Below are positions 36,928 to 47,382 of a stretch of 64,000 nucleotides of DNA, piece by piece. This stretch comes from Sphingomonas alpina (GTDB lineage: Bacteria; Pseudomonadota; Alphaproteobacteria; Sphingomonadales; Sphingomonadaceae). Position 1 is the first letter of the stretch, and each line of letters starts with the position of its first letter. The position numbers and the translations under genes are program-made. Where the stretch lies: the NCBI RefSeq assembly GCF_014490665.1, contig NZ_CP061038.1, forward strand, positions 992,001-1,056,000, in the 5' to 3' direction. The notes under the pieces are model-generated. The model was given only the letters and a program-made list of their open reading frames with translations, had not been told where the DNA came from and did no database searches.

Positions 36928-38415
36928 ATGAGCATCGAATTTCTTCCGCCCGAGGTTGACGAACTGACCCCGCGCATCGCCGTGATCGGCGTGGGTGGAG
37001 CTGGCGGCAACGCGATTGCCAACATGATGCGTGCAGAGGTGCAGGGCGTCGACTTTCTCGTCGCGAACACCGACTCGCAGGCGCTGAAACAGTCGACCGC
37101 ACCACATCGTATTCAGCTCGGCGCGAAGATCACGCAGGGCCTCGGCGCAGGCAGCCGGCCGGAAATCGGCCGAGCTGCGGCCGAAGAAACGATCGACCAG
37201 CTCGTCAAGACGCTGGAAGGCGCGCATATGTGCTTCATCGCCGCCGGTATGGGCGGCGGAACCGGCACCGGTGCTGCCCCGGTCATCGCCAAGGCGGCGC
37301 GCGACATGGGCATCCTGACCGTCGGTGTGGTGACCAAGCCGTTCGCGTTTGAAGGCAATCGTCGCGCGAAGGCGGCGGAAGCCGGCATCGAAGAATTGCA
37401 GAAATATGTCGATACGCTGATCGTCATTCCCAACCAGAACCTGTTCCTGGTCGCCAATGCGAACACCACCTTCAAGGAGGCGTTCCAGATGGCGGACGAG
37501 GTGCTGCAGCAGGGCGTGCGCGGCATCACCGACCTGATGGTCATGCCCGGCCTGATCAACCTCGATTTCGCCGATGTGCGCTCGGTGATGCAGGAAATGG
37601 GCAAGGCGATGATGGGTACCGGCGAAGCGTCGGGCGACAATCGCGCGATCGAAGCGGCCTCGAAGGCGATCGCGAACCCGCTGCTCGACGGCGTCAGCAT
37701 GAAGGGCGCCAAGGGCGTCATCGTGTCGATCACCGGCGGTGACGATATGCGCCTGCTGGAAGTCGATGAGGCGGCCAATCACATCCGCGAGCTGGTCGAC
37801 GAAGACGCCAACATCATCTGGGGTTCGGCGTTCAATCCTGATCTCGAAGGCAAGATCCGCGTGTCGGTCGTCGCGACCGGTATCGAAGCGAGTGCGCGTC
37901 CGGCCGAAGCCGCAGCCCCCGCATCGCGCGCTTTCACCTTTTCCGCGCCGAAAAAGACCGAAGAGCCCGTCATCGTGGCGCCCGTCGCGACGGAAGCGCC
38001 GCTCGAAGAACCGGCGGTCGCCGAGTCTTTCGCGACCGACGACAGCGATACGCCCGATAGCGATGAGCTGGTGCTGGACAGCGAAACCGAAGTTGCCGCT
38101 TTGGACGAAACGATCGAAGCGGCGCCGCTGCCGGTGTTCGGTGAGGACGCTCCCGTCGATGCCGCGCCGGCCAAGGATGTCGGTGCAGCGACCGATGGCG
38201 GCGCACGCCGCCGCTGGCTGTCGCCGGGTACGCCGCCCGCCGAAGAACCCGTAGCGGATGCGCCGGCGCCGCCGCCCGCACCGCGCGTCAAGCTGGGCGG
38301 AACCTTGTTCGAGCGCATGTCAGGGGCGTCGCGTGGTGCCGCGCGGGAAGAAGAGCCAGCCGACAAGGATCCGCTCGACATTCCGCGTTTCCTGCATCGC
38401 CAGAATAATCAGTAA
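36928..38415 (+). CDS. ftsZ: Cell-division tubulin FtsZ
   Basis: FtsZ is the GTPase that forms the division ring. The 495-residue protein has a globular GTPase domain (to about residue 325) with [15 protein letters not shown], the tubulin signature [15 protein letters not shown] near residue 106, and the [19 protein letters not shown]-terminal domain. A long acidic Pro/Ala linker follows and the conserved C-terminal peptide is [15 protein letters not shown], the FtsA binding site. ATG 36928 follows GGAG and was chosen over an in-frame TTG at 36904. Confidence 0.96.
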   Translation: MSIEFLPPEVDELTPRIAVIGVGGAGGNAIANMMRAEVQGVDFLVANTDSQALKQSTAPHRIQLGAKITQGLGAGSRPEIGRAAAEETIDQLVKTLEGAHMCFIAAGMGGGTGTGAAPVIAKAARDMGILTVGVVTKPFAFEGNRRAKAAEAGIEELQKYVDTLIVIPNQNLFLVANANTTFKEAFQMADEVLQQGVRGITDLMVMPGLINLDFADVRSVMQEMGKAMMGTGEASGDNRAIEAASKAIANPLLDGVSMKGAKGVIVSITGGDDMRLLEVDEAANHIRELVDEDANIIWGSAFNPDLEGKIRVSVVATGIEASARPAEAAAPASRAFTFSAPKKTEEPVIVAPVATEAPLEEPAVAESFATDDSDTPDSDELVLDSETEVAALDETIEAAPLPVFGEDAPVDAAPAKDVGAATDGGARRRWLSPGTPPAEEPVADAPAPPPAPRVKLGGTLFERMSGASRGAAREEEPADKDPLDIPRFLHRQNNQ

Positions 38416-38566
38416 CTTGTCCTTGCCCGAGCGCCCTTTGCGCGCGGGAATCGACAGCGAGGCCACCGACGCTGCCGGTTCACCGCCGGTTCGCGTCGGC
38501 TCGGCGCGTGGTCATGCCGCCGGACATTGCCGGTTCAGCGAAGCCATCGTCTAGGCTGGCCGACTG

Positions 38567-40734
38567 ATGCGATTGTTCCGACGTTCCGAAACCGCAATGC
38601 TTGCGTTCGCCATATCACTGGCGGCGGTCTCCACGCCTGCATGCGCACAATACGCCATCGTTCAGGCACCGACGCCGGATGCCGACGCGCTCGCGTCAGA
38701 GATGCGGCTGTTGGCCGCCAATCCGGGTGATCTGGATGCGCTGATCCGCGCCGGCGAACTGACTCTGAAACTCGACGACGCTACCGCTGCATCGGGCTTT
38801 TTCGCGCGCGCCGAGCGGATCGATCCGCGAAACGCGCGGGTCAAAGCGGGGCAGGGGACGTTGCTCGTCCAATCCGGGCGGCCGGGTGAAGCGCTGCGCC
38901 GTTTCGCCGAGGCGGAATCGTTTCGAGGCGACGTGCGGCGCTTCGTCGCCGATCGCGGCCTGGCCTATGATCTGATCGGCGAACAGGAACGGGCGCAACG
39001 CGATTATCGCGTCGCCTTGAAGGACGGGCCGGTCGATGAAACGATCCGGCGTTATGCCCTGTCGTTGGGGATATCCGGGCGGCGGGACGAAGCGCTGTCC
39101 CAGTTGGACCCGTTGCTCCGCCGCAGCGACCGTGCGGCATGGCGCGCGCGCGCCTTCATCCTCGCGATGACGGGCGACGCGGCAGGGGCGGAGCGGATCG
39201 CGACGAGCATGATGCCGGGCGGGCTTGCCCAGGGCCTGCAGCCCTTTTTCCAGCGCCTGCCGCAACTCGGTGCCGTCGATCGCGCGTTCGCGGTGCACTT
39301 TGGCGAAGTCCGTGGATCGGCGCAGCGCATGATGGATGCACGGCTGGCACCACCGATGCCGGCACTGCAGCCTGAGCCGGGGCAGCCGGTGGTGATGGCG
39401 AGCACGATAAAGCCGCCAGTGCCGGTAGCGACCGACAAGAGTGATCGCCGCAATCGGAAGAAGGACAAGAAGGACAAAAGGCGCGGTCTGGAAACCGTCC
39501 GGCTCGCGACCGCCACGACAACCCCACCGGTACCGTTGCCTGCACCGCCCGCTTATGTCGGTCCCCCCGGTCAGCACCGAAGTCGTGCAGGAATTGCCGG
39601 GACGGCCCGAGGTGGTCCAGGCGATACCGGGCCGGACCGAGGTCGTGCAGGGGACGTCATCCCGCGAGCGCGACAAGCTACCGCCGGTTGCCATGGCTTC
39701 TGCCCGGCCGGTAACGATAACGGCCTTGCCCGCTCCACGTCGCGACCAGGCGCCGACGCTCGCAGTCGCCCGACCGACGCCTGAGGCGAACAAACCGGTT
39801 GCCACACAAGCACCCGTGCCAGCGGAGACGAAACTGTCGGGGTCGCTACCGCCCGCGCTGGACGGGACGGGCCCGGACACGGAAGAGGGCCCTGACGTCG
39901 TTGAAAACCTGCCCGTGGCCCAGCTTCCAGCAAAGCCCGTAACTCAGCCGACCCCCCCCGTCGATGCCGGCTCTTGTTGCTACCCCACAAGCCGAGGGGC
40001 CTGCGGCATCGTCCCAACCGCTTTCGGGTCCGCCGGCCCAGCCGGTGGCGGCGACTCCCGCGCCCGAACCCCAGCCGCAACCACCCGGTGCAGGGCGTGG
40101 CGAGGATTCGATCCTGGCGAAGATCATTGCCAATATCACCGTGCCGGGATCGGAGCTTGATGTGGATCCGGTCCAGGCAGCCAGGGGGGCGGATGGAGCG
40201 CCCGAAGCCGCACCGGTCAAGCTCGCCGAAGCAGCGCCCGCGCGAGTCGAACCGAAGCCGGTGACGGTCGCCAGGCCTGTTCCTGATGCGGCGGCGATCC
40301 AGGCCAAGGCGCTCGTCGACCAGAAGGCGGCGGACAAGAAGGCTAACGACAAGGCGCTCGCCGACAAGAAGTTGGCGGACAAGAAGCTTGCCGACAAGAA
40401 ACTGGCCGATGCCAAAAAGGCCGAAGAGCTCAAGAAGAAGAACGACCCAAAGCTGCTCGAGCCATCTCGGATCTGGGTGCAGGTCGCGGGCGGCGCCAAT
40501 GAGGCGAACCTGGCCAGGGAATGGGCACGGGTACGGGACAAAGCACCGGCGGCGTTCAAGGGCAAGTCGGGCTGGACCACCCCGCTTCGCTTGACCAATC
40601 GAGTGCTCGCAGGGCCGTTCAGGACCAATGAAGAGGCGCGTGCCTTCGTCAACCTGATCGCCAAATCGGATATTTCCGGCTTCACCTTCACCAGCGAAGC
40701 GGGGCAGAAGGTCACCAGACTCGGCGGCAAATGA
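38567..40734 (+). pseudogene. TPR plus SPOR-domain envelope protein, frame broken twice at C-tracts
   Basis: The N-terminal part (38567 to about 39565) has a signal peptide ending near ACAQ and TPR-like repeats. The middle is Pro/Val-rich, with VVQ repeats. The C-terminal part (about 39955-40734) has KLADK coiled repeats and a SPOR domain (SRIWVQVAGGANEANLAREW, then [19 protein letters not shown]). These three parts are in three successive frames. Each shift is +1 and lies at a C-tract: C6 at 39563-39568 and C8 at 39952-39959. Removing one C from each restores one frame of about 720 residues. SPOR domains bind denuded peptidoglycan at septa. Either a sequence error or a real decay. Confidence 0.75.
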
Positions 40735-41927
40735 GGGCGGCAAATGCGGATAGTCCCGGCATCATGAGGATAATGGCGCCCTGGGCTTCCGATCCGGCGC
40801 GCAGCAAGGGACGCCTGTACGAGGAGCAGGGTAGCACCGAGCGCGGGCCGCGCGACGCATTTCAGCGCGATCGCGACCGGATCATCCATTCGATCAGCTT
40901 TCGGCGGCTGCGTCACAAGACCCAGGTCTTTCTGTCGCCCGATGGGGATCATTTCCGCGTCCGGTTGACCCACAGCATCGAGGTCGCACAGATCGGCCGC
41001 ACGATTGCGCGAACGCTCGGTCTGAACGAGGATCTGACCGAGGCGTTATGCCTTGCACATGATATCGGCCATCCGCCGTTCGGCCATGCCGGCGAGGATG
41101 CCTTGAAAGCGGCGCTGGCCGGGCAAGGCAGCTTCGACCACAACGGGAATACGCTGCGCGCGCTGATGGAGATCGACAGCCCTTATCCGCGCTGGAATGG
41201 GCTCAACCTGACCTGGGAGACACTGGAGGGGCTGGCCAAGCATAATGGGCCGATCGCCGAGCCGGGCTGGGCGCTGGCGGCGGCAGATGCGGCCTTTCCC
41301 TTCGACCTGGGGCGCTGGCCTTCACTGGAGGCGCAGGTCGCCGCGATCGCCGACGACATTGCCTATGACAATCACGACATCGATGACGGCCTGCGCGCCG
41401 GATTGCTGAGCCTCGATCAACTGATGGCGGTGCCGGTGATCGCACGGGGCTGGGCCGATACCTGCAGGCGCTTCGACGACGTGCCGCAGGCCCGCTTGTC
41501 AGGTGAATTGATCCGGGGCCAGATCGGGGCGATGGTCAATGACGTGATCGCAGAGACGCGGGCGCGATTGACGGCGGCCGGAATCGAGACGGCGGCGGAT
41601 GTGCGTGCGGCGGGACAGCTGGTCGGCTTCTCGCACGACATGCGCGAAGACGAACGCGTGTTGAAGCGCTTCATGTACGATAATCTCTATCACCATCCTC
41701 GTCAGCTGGAGGCCGCGAATGCTGCCCACGGCGTCGTTGCCGGGCTTTTCGCGGCCTATCGTGCCGACCCGATGCTGATGCCGGAATCATGGTCCTCGCG
41801 GCTGCCCGATCATGAGCCGGGGCGCAGTCGCCACATCGCCGACTTCATCGCTGGCATGACCGATCGTTACGCCGTGACCCGTTATACCGAGGTCGTTGGC
41901 CCAGTCGATCTGCCCGAGGGATTCTGA
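40731..41927 (+). CDS. dgt: Deoxyguanosinetriphosphate triphosphohydrolase
   Basis: This 398-residue HD-domain protein hydrolyses dGTP (or other dNTPs) to the nucleoside and triphosphate. It has the conserved [20 protein letters not shown] block, HD motif residues in [14 protein letters not shown] and [16 protein letters not shown], and [20 protein letters not shown]. The start is uncertain: ATG 40731 overlaps the SPOR gene stop (ATGA), and ATG 40764 or 40773 would begin nearer the family start, [14 protein letters not shown]. The usual alphaproteobacterial partner erpA is about 20 kb away in this window. Confidence 0.85.
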   Translation: MRAANADSPGIMRIMAPWASDPARSKGRLYEEQGSTERGPRDAFQRDRDRIIHSISFRRLRHKTQVFLSPDGDHFRVRLTHSIEVAQIGRTIARTLGLNEDLTEALCLAHDIGHPPFGHAGEDALKAALAGQGSFDHNGNTLRALMEIDSPYPRWNGLNLTWETLEGLAKHNGPIAEPGWALAAADAAFPFDLGRWPSLEAQVAAIADDIAYDNHDIDDGLRAGLLSLDQLMAVPVIARGWADTCRRFDDVPQARLSGELIRGQIGAMVNDVIAETRARLTAAGIETAADVRAAGQLVGFSHDMREDERVLKRFMYDNLYHHPRQLEAANAAHGVVAGLFAAYRADPMLMPESWSSRLPDHEPGRSRHIADFIAGMTDRYAVTRYTEVVGPVDLPEGF

Positions 41928-42053
41928 TCTTCGACGGTCCGTTATCGGCAATTCGCGACAAGCTGTACGAAACGAACGACAAAAATCATCGCTGGCACAC
42001 TCTTGCGACAAAACCGGCCTATTTGTTGTTCCGGGGCTGGCAGGGAAAAGGCG

Positions 42054-43574
42054 ATGTCGCAGGCAAGCATTGCACTGAATCGCTTCGGGCTGGGCGCGAG
42101 AGCCGATGATGTCGTGCCGGAGCAGCCGGTCAAATATCTGCTCGAGCAGTTCGACCGTTATGAGGCGCGGCCAGTGGCGATTGCCGCCATGCCCGGGCGG
42201 CGCCAGGTTGCAGGCGAACTGGCCGATTACCTGATCGAAGCGCGTCAATTGCGGGCGATGTCCGGTCCACGTCGCGCGCTTCCTGCCAATAGAGCAGCGG
42301 CGATGACCGCGCAGAGCCAGGTCATGATGACCGGTTATAATCCCGCCAAGATCGACAGCGCAGCCGACAAGATGGAGGGCGACAGCAAGGATCCCATCAA
42401 ACAGGCGCGGCAATTCGCGCAGCGACAGGGGCGCGACAATTATGTTGCCGCGGTCGGTGGGCGTGCGCTCGCATCGTTGACGGGACCTGCACCGTTCGTG
42501 GAACGGCTGGTGCATTTCTGGGCCAATCATTTCGCGGTGTCGGCCGACAAGCTGACGGTGATCGGCTTGTCCGGATTGCTCGAATTCGAGGCGATCCGGC
42601 CGCATGTGCTGGGTAAGTTCGGCGACATGCTGGCGGCGGTCGAGCGGCATCCGGCGATGCTGCTCTATCTCGACCAGGCGGAATCGATCGGGCCGAACAG
42701 TCCGATCGGCAGCCGCTACGCCAATCGGCCCAACCGCAAGCTCGGGTTGAACGAGAATCTGGCGCGCGAGATACTGGAGCTGCACACGCTTGGCGTACGT
42801 ACCGGCTATTCCCAGGCGGATGTGACCGAGCTTGCGCGGGCGTTGACGGGCTGGACGGTGGCGGGCTTGACCAATGGGCCGGTGGCGCGCGCGGTCGGGG
42901 TCGACGACACGCCGGGTGACTTCGTTTTTGTCGAGCAGATCCATGAGCCGGGCACGCGCACGATCATCGGTAAAAGCTATGCGCAGGATGGCGAGCGGCA
43001 GGCGCAGGCGGTGCTGTCCGGCCTGGCCACACACCCGGCGACCGCCACGCATATCGCCACCAAGCTGGCCCGGCACTTCACCGGCGACACGCCGGCACCG
43101 GCGCTGGTCGCACGGCTGGAAGCGGCATTTCTGAAATCGGGTGGCGATCTGCCGACGGTTTATCGTGCGTTGATCGCCGCACCCGAAGCCTGGGCAGAGC
43201 GGAACTCCAAATTCAAATCGCCATGGGAATGGTCGGTCTCCGTGATGCGCGCGCTGGATATGAAGACAGTCCAGCCGCAGGCCGTCACCGGGCTGCTCAA
43301 TCAGCTCGGCCAGCCGATCTGGCGGCCGGGGTCGCCCGCCGGCTATGACGATATCAATGCCGGCTGGGCCGGCCCCGATGCGGTGATGCGCCGGGTCGAA
43401 GCGGCCGAGCGGTTCGCGACGCGCGCCGGCGGGTCGATCGACGCCCGCGCGCTGGCGCCGAAACTTTTCCCCGCTGCCGTTGGCGCCGCGACCACCCAGG
43501 CGCTGGCGCGCGCGGAAAGCCCCGGACAGGCGCTCGCCTTGCTGCTCGTTGCGCCGGAATTCATGCGGAGATAG
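42054..43574 (+). CDS. DUF1800 family protein
   Basis: This 506-residue protein matches DUF1800, widely found next to DUF1501. Family features are the IALNRFGLGARADD start, FWANHFAVSADK, the GLNENLAREILELHTLGV motif near residue 225 and ALTGWTVAG. No clear signal peptide is visible. ATG 42054 follows AGGGAAAAGG and was chosen over ATG 42003. The function is unknown. DUF1800/DUF1501 pairs are thought to act together, possibly in the envelope. The DUF1501 gene follows three bases downstream. Confidence 0.85.
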   Translation: MSQASIALNRFGLGARADDVVPEQPVKYLLEQFDRYEARPVAIAAMPGRRQVAGELADYLIEARQLRAMSGPRRALPANRAAAMTAQSQVMMTGYNPAKIDSAADKMEGDSKDPIKQARQFAQRQGRDNYVAAVGGRALASLTGPAPFVERLVHFWANHFAVSADKLTVIGLSGLLEFEAIRPHVLGKFGDMLAAVERHPAMLLYLDQAESIGPNSPIGSRYANRPNRKLGLNENLAREILELHTLGVRTGYSQADVTELARALTGWTVAGLTNGPVARAVGVDDTPGDFVFVEQIHEPGTRTIIGKSYAQDGERQAQAVLSGLATHPATATHIATKLARHFTGDTPAPALVARLEAAFLKSGGDLPTVYRALIAAPEAWAERNSKFKSPWEWSVSVMRALDMKTVQPQAVTGLLNQLGQPIWRPGSPAGYDDINAGWAGPDAVMRRVEAAERFATRAGGSIDARALAPKLFPAAVGAATTQALARAESPGQALALLLVAPEFMRR

Positions 43575-43577
43575 ACC

Positions 43578-44729
43578 ATGATCGACCGTCGTTCCCTGAT
43601 CGGTGGCGGTGCGCTCGGAACGCTGGCGCTGTTCGCGCCGCGCATCGCTTGGGCAAGGGCTGAGACCGACAAGCGCTTCGTCTTCATCATCCAGCGCGGT
43701 GCTGCGGATGGTCTCGGCACCATCGCGCCGGTCGGGGACCCGGGCTTTGCCGGTGCGCGCGGCCCATTGGCGGTGGATTTCGACAACGCCGCCAAGCTTG
43801 ATTCGATGTTCGCGCTGCATCCGGCGCTGGCGATTGTCGGCGGGCTATACCAGCGGAAGCAGGCCTTGTTCGCACACGCCATCGCCTCGCCCTATCGCGA
43901 CCGATCGCATTTCGATGGACAGAATGTCCTCGAGACCGGGGGCGCCGGCGCCTACCGCCTCAAGGACGGCTGGATGAACCGCATGCTCGGGGTGATTCCA
44001 TCGGGAGAGGCTCGGGCGATCGCGGTCGCGTCGGCCGTGCCGATGGCACTCCGCGGGTCTCATGAAGTCTCGTCCTACGCGCCATCCAGCCTGCCCGATG
44101 CGTCCGATGACCTGCTGCAGCGCGTGACCATGTTGTATGAGGGCGACAGCCAGCTCCATGCGCTGTGGAGCGAAGCGTTGAACACGCGCAAGCTGACCGG
44201 GGGCCTTGCGAGCGACAATGGCCGCAACGCTGCCGCTACCGGCGCACTCGCCGCAAAGCTGCTTGCCGCCCCGGCTGGCGCCCGCATTGCGATGATCGAA
44301 ACCGGCGGCTGGGACACACATGCGCAGCAGCGTGGGCGGCTGAGTACTCAGCTCAAGGGGCTGGATGCAATGATCGGCGCGTTACAGGCGGGCCTGGGGC
44401 CGCTCTGGGCCGATACCATGGTGCTGATCGCCACGGAATTCGGGCGAACCGTTGCGGTGAACGGAACCGGTGGAACCGATCACGGCACTGCGAGTTCAGC
44501 GATGCTGTTGGGTGGCAGCGTAGAAGGGGGACGGGTTATTTCGGATTGGCCGGGATTAGGGGCGAATGCGCTTTATGATGGGCGCGACCTCAAGCCGACC
44601 ATGCAACTCGACGCATTTATCGGTGGCGCGGTCGCAAGTCATTTCGAAACCGATCCGGCTCGCACGATGATGACGCTTTTCCCCAATACAGCGCCCGCAC
44701 CTGTGGTGCAGGGGCTGCTCCGCGCCTGA
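43578..44729 (+). CDS. DUF1501 family protein with Tat-like signal
   Basis: This 383-residue protein begins MIDRRSLIGGGALGTLALF, a twin-arginine-type signal, consistent with export through TatABC, also encoded in this window. The DUF1501 core shows RGAADGLGTIAPVGDP, SHFDGQNVLETGG, IETGGWDTHAQQRGRLS and IATEFGRTVAVNGTGGTDHG near residue 300. It resembles the alkaline-phosphatase-like sulfatase fold, with metal-binding residues in GGTDHG and GWDTH, but the family has no proven activity. It follows the DUF1800 gene as a pair. Confidence 0.87.
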   Translation: MIDRRSLIGGGALGTLALFAPRIAWARAETDKRFVFIIQRGAADGLGTIAPVGDPGFAGARGPLAVDFDNAAKLDSMFALHPALAIVGGLYQRKQALFAHAIASPYRDRSHFDGQNVLETGGAGAYRLKDGWMNRMLGVIPSGEARAIAVASAVPMALRGSHEVSSYAPSSLPDASDDLLQRVTMLYEGDSQLHALWSEALNTRKLTGGLASDNGRNAAATGALAAKLLAAPAGARIAMIETGGWDTHAQQRGRLSTQLKGLDAMIGALQAGLGPLWADTMVLIATEFGRTVAVNGTGGTDHGTASSAMLLGGSVEGGRVISDWPGLGANALYDGRDLKPTMQLDAFIGGAVASHFETDPARTMMTLFPNTAPAPVVQGLLRA

Positions 44730-44747
44730 GGGCGCCTGTAACAAGTT

Positions 44748-44825
44748 CCTCCCTCCGGGGAGGGGATCGGCGGGGCACCGCTATTTCGTAGGCTCAACCA
44801 AGAAGGGGTTGTGCCTCGCCGATCC
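44748..44825. repeat. Intergenic paired hairpins before argS
   Basis: Two stems lie here. CTCCCTCC pairs with GGGGAGGG at 44750-44765. GGATCGGCGGGGCAC at 44764-44778 pairs, with one wobble, with 44811-44825. They follow the DUF1501 stop. They may act as a terminator or belong to a repeat family. The rest of the 199-bp gap holds no gene. Confidence 0.5.
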
Positions 44826-44928
44826 AACCCTCACCAGCAGTATGAATTGCCCATAAGGGTGAAAATTTGAAGGTGGCGCTCGCTTCCGCTAAGGGCCGCG
44901 CTCGCCTCTGACATCGACCGGACCAGCC

Positions 44929-46653
44929 ATGACCCTCTATACCCGTTTCGCCGCGCATCTCGATGCGGCGCTCGACACGCTTGTAGCGTCGGGCGACCTG
45001 CCCGCCGGGCTGGATCGCGCCGCGGTCACGGTCGAGCCGCCGCGCGACGTGACTCACGGCGATCTCGCCACCAACGCGGCGATGGTGCTGGCCAAGCCGG
45101 CGGCGACCAATCCGCGCGCGCTGGCCGAGAAGATCGCTGCCGAACTCGGCAAGCTCGAAGAAGTCGAGACGGTTTCGGTTGCCGGCCCGGGTTTCATCAA
45201 CCTCGCGCTGACCGAGGACACGTGGCGCGCCGAATTGTCTGCGATTCGTGACGAGGGCGAGGATTATGGCAAGTCGGCGCGCGGCAAGGGCGTTACCGTC
45301 AATGTCGAATATGTCTCTGCCAATCCGACCGGCCCGATGCACATGGGGCATTGCCGCGGCGCGGTGGTCGGCGATGCGCTTGCCAGCCTCCTTGAGTTTG
45401 CCGGGCACAAAGTGATCCGCGAATATTATGTCAACGACGCGGGCGGCCAGGTCGATGTCCTCGCCCGGTCGGTGCACCTGCGGTACCGCGAGGCGCTCGG
45501 CGTCGATGTCGGAGAGATTCCGGAAGGCCTGTATCCCGGCGACTATCTGGTCCCGGTCGGGCAGGCGCTGGCGCAGGAGTTCGGCAATATCTATGCCGAT
45601 GCGCCGGAAGCCGAATGGCTGGCGCTGTTCCGCAAGAGCGCGGTTGCGTCGATGCTGGTGCTGATCAAGGCCGATCTCGCGCTGCTCGGTATCCATCACG
45701 ACCTGTTCTCGTCGGAAGCGGAGTTGCAGGCGGCCGGGAAGCCCGAAGCAGCCGAGGCCGATCTGCGCGCCCGCGACCTGATCTATGACGGCGTGCTCGA
45801 GGCGCCGAAGGGTGAGACGCCCGAAGACTGGGAGCCGGTGGTGCTGCCGCTGTTCCGCTCGACCCGGTTCGGCGACGATCAGGACCGGCCGATCCGCAAG
45901 TCTTCGGGCGAGTGGACCTATTTCGGCGCCGATCTCGCTTATCACTACCAGAAGGCGCAAAGCGCCGACGCGCTGATCGACATCTGGGGTGCCGACCATG
46001 CCGGCACGGTCAAGCGGATCGTTGCCGCAGTGCAGGCGCTGACCGGGGGCAAGACCCGTTTCGACGTCAAGCTGGTGCAGATGGTGCGGCTGCTGCGCGC
46101 CGGCGAGCCGGTCAAGATGTCCAAGCGGTCGGGCAATTTCGTCACCCTCGCCGAGGTCGTGAACGAGGTCGGCAAGGATGTCGTCCGTTTCACCATGCTG
46201 ACGCGGAAATCCGACGCGCAGATGGACTTTGATTTCGCCAAGGTGGTCGAGGCGTCGAAGGACAATCCGGTCTTCTATGTGCAGTACGCCCATGCCCGGA
46301 TCGCGTCGCTCGGCCGGAAGGTGGCGGAGGCCGGCATTACGTGCAGCACGGTCGACCTGTCCCAACTTGACACGCAGGAGCTGGCGCTGGTGAAGCTCGC
46401 GGCACAGTTCCCGCGGATCGTGGATACCGCGGCTGCGGCCCGTGAGCCGCACCGTATTGCCTTTTATCTCTATGACTTGGCAGCAAGCCTCCACGCCGCA
46501 TGGAACATGGGCAAGGACGATGCCGGTCGCCGTTTCCTGATTGCCGACAATGCCGAGCTGACGTGCGCGCGGCTTTTCTTGGCCGAGGCAATCGGGCAGG
46601 TTATCCGCAACGGACTCAGCATCATGGGGGTGCAGGCAGTCCAGGAGATGTGA
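44929..46653 (+). CDS. argS: Arginyl-tRNA synthetase
   Basis: This 574-residue class I enzyme charges tRNA-Arg. It has the N-terminal additional domain with VEPPRDVTHGDLATNAAM, the HIGH-type motif SANPTGPMHMGHCRGAVVGD near residue 127, the KMSKS-type loop VKMSKRSGNFVTLAEVV near residue 395, and a DALR anticodon domain with YAHARIASL. It is followed after three bases by the SPOR gene, the usual alphaproteobacterial order argS-SPOR-nagZ-scpA-scpB-tat. Confidence 0.95.
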   Translation: MTLYTRFAAHLDAALDTLVASGDLPAGLDRAAVTVEPPRDVTHGDLATNAAMVLAKPAATNPRALAEKIAAELGKLEEVETVSVAGPGFINLALTEDTWRAELSAIRDEGEDYGKSARGKGVTVNVEYVSANPTGPMHMGHCRGAVVGDALASLLEFAGHKVIREYYVNDAGGQVDVLARSVHLRYREALGVDVGEIPEGLYPGDYLVPVGQALAQEFGNIYADAPEAEWLALFRKSAVASMLVLIKADLALLGIHHDLFSSEAELQAAGKPEAAEADLRARDLIYDGVLEAPKGETPEDWEPVVLPLFRSTRFGDDQDRPIRKSSGEWTYFGADLAYHYQKAQSADALIDIWGADHAGTVKRIVAAVQALTGGKTRFDVKLVQMVRLLRAGEPVKMSKRSGNFVTLAEVVNEVGKDVVRFTMLTRKSDAQMDFDFAKVVEASKDNPVFYVQYAHARIASLGRKVAEAGITCSTVDLSQLDTQELALVKLAAQFPRIVDTAAAAREPHRIAFYLYDLAASLHAAWNMGKDDAGRRFLIADNAELTCARLFLAEAIGQVIRNGLSIMGVQAVQEM

Positions 46654-46656
46654 CAA

Positions 46657-47382
46657 ATGGCGACGTCGAACGAATTCGACATGCGCGACGAAGATCGGCT
46701 GCCCTGGCTTGAAACCGTCGATGAGGATTATGACGACGGTCCCAGCATGCTTCGGATCGTCCTGTTCGTCGCGCTTGGTCTTGCCATTATCGCAGCGGCG
46801 ATCTTCGGCTATCTCTATTATCAGAAGTCGCGCGATGACGCTGGCAATGGTGGGCTGATCAATGCGCAGGAGGGCGATTACAAGGTCAAGCCTGACGATC
46901 CCGGCGGCCTGAAGGTCGAGGGCGAGGGCGACAGCGCGATCGCGACCAGCGATGGTGCGACGTCGGGCGATGCCAAGATCAATGTGGACGCACTCCCGGA
47001 GGCTCCGATCGCAGGCACCAAGGCAAAGGCGGATGCTACGACCGCGGGCAGGTCCAAGGCGATCACCGCGGTTCCGGCATCGGGCGGTGCGCTGAAGGCG
47101 GCGCCGACCGGCCCGGCGGTTACGGCCTCTGCCGGGGCTTCGGGCGGCGCGCTGGTACAGCTTGGATCCTTTCCCGACGAGGCTTCAGCCAATGCCGCCT
47201 GGGCCAAGACCTCGAAGCGTTTCACCTATCTCGCCCCGCTCGGCAAATCGGTCCAGAAGGCGGAGGTCAATGGCAGGACGACGTACCGGCTGCGCGTCAA
47301 TGCGGGCAGCGCCGGTCAGGCATCGAGCCTGTGCGGCAAGCTGAAGGTCGCGGGCGAGGCATGCTACGTTGCGCATGACTAG
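46657..47382 (+). CDS. SPOR-domain protein
   Basis: This 241-residue bitopic protein has an acidic cytoplasmic N-terminus, one membrane segment around residues 33-51 (IVLFVALGLAIIAAAIFGYL), an Ala/Gly/Lys-rich linker, and a C-terminal SPOR domain (about residues 165-240: ALVQLGSFPDEASANAAW, then RLRVNAGSAGQASSLCGKL). SPOR proteins bind denuded glycan strands at the division site. The stop codon is TAG and its last two bases belong to the inserted MITE-like element. The original stop was probably TAA. Confidence 0.85.
   Translation: MATSNEFDMRDEDRLPWLETVDEDYDDGPSMLRIVLFVALGLAIIAAAIFGYLYYQKSRDDAGNGGLINAQEGDYKVKPDDPGGLKVEGEGDSAIATSDGATSGDAKINVDALPEAPIAGTKAKADATTAGRSKAITAVPASGGALKAAPTGPAVTASAGASGGALVQLGSFPDEASANAAWAKTSKRFTYLAPLGKSVQKAEVNGRTTYRLRVNAGSAGQASSLCGKLKVAGEACYVAHD

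Noticed and set aside
35182..37782. 866-residue minus-strand open frame opposite ftsQ, ftsA and ftsZ
   Set aside because: High-GC shadow of three certain genes; composition His/Arg/Asp-rich with no domain pattern.
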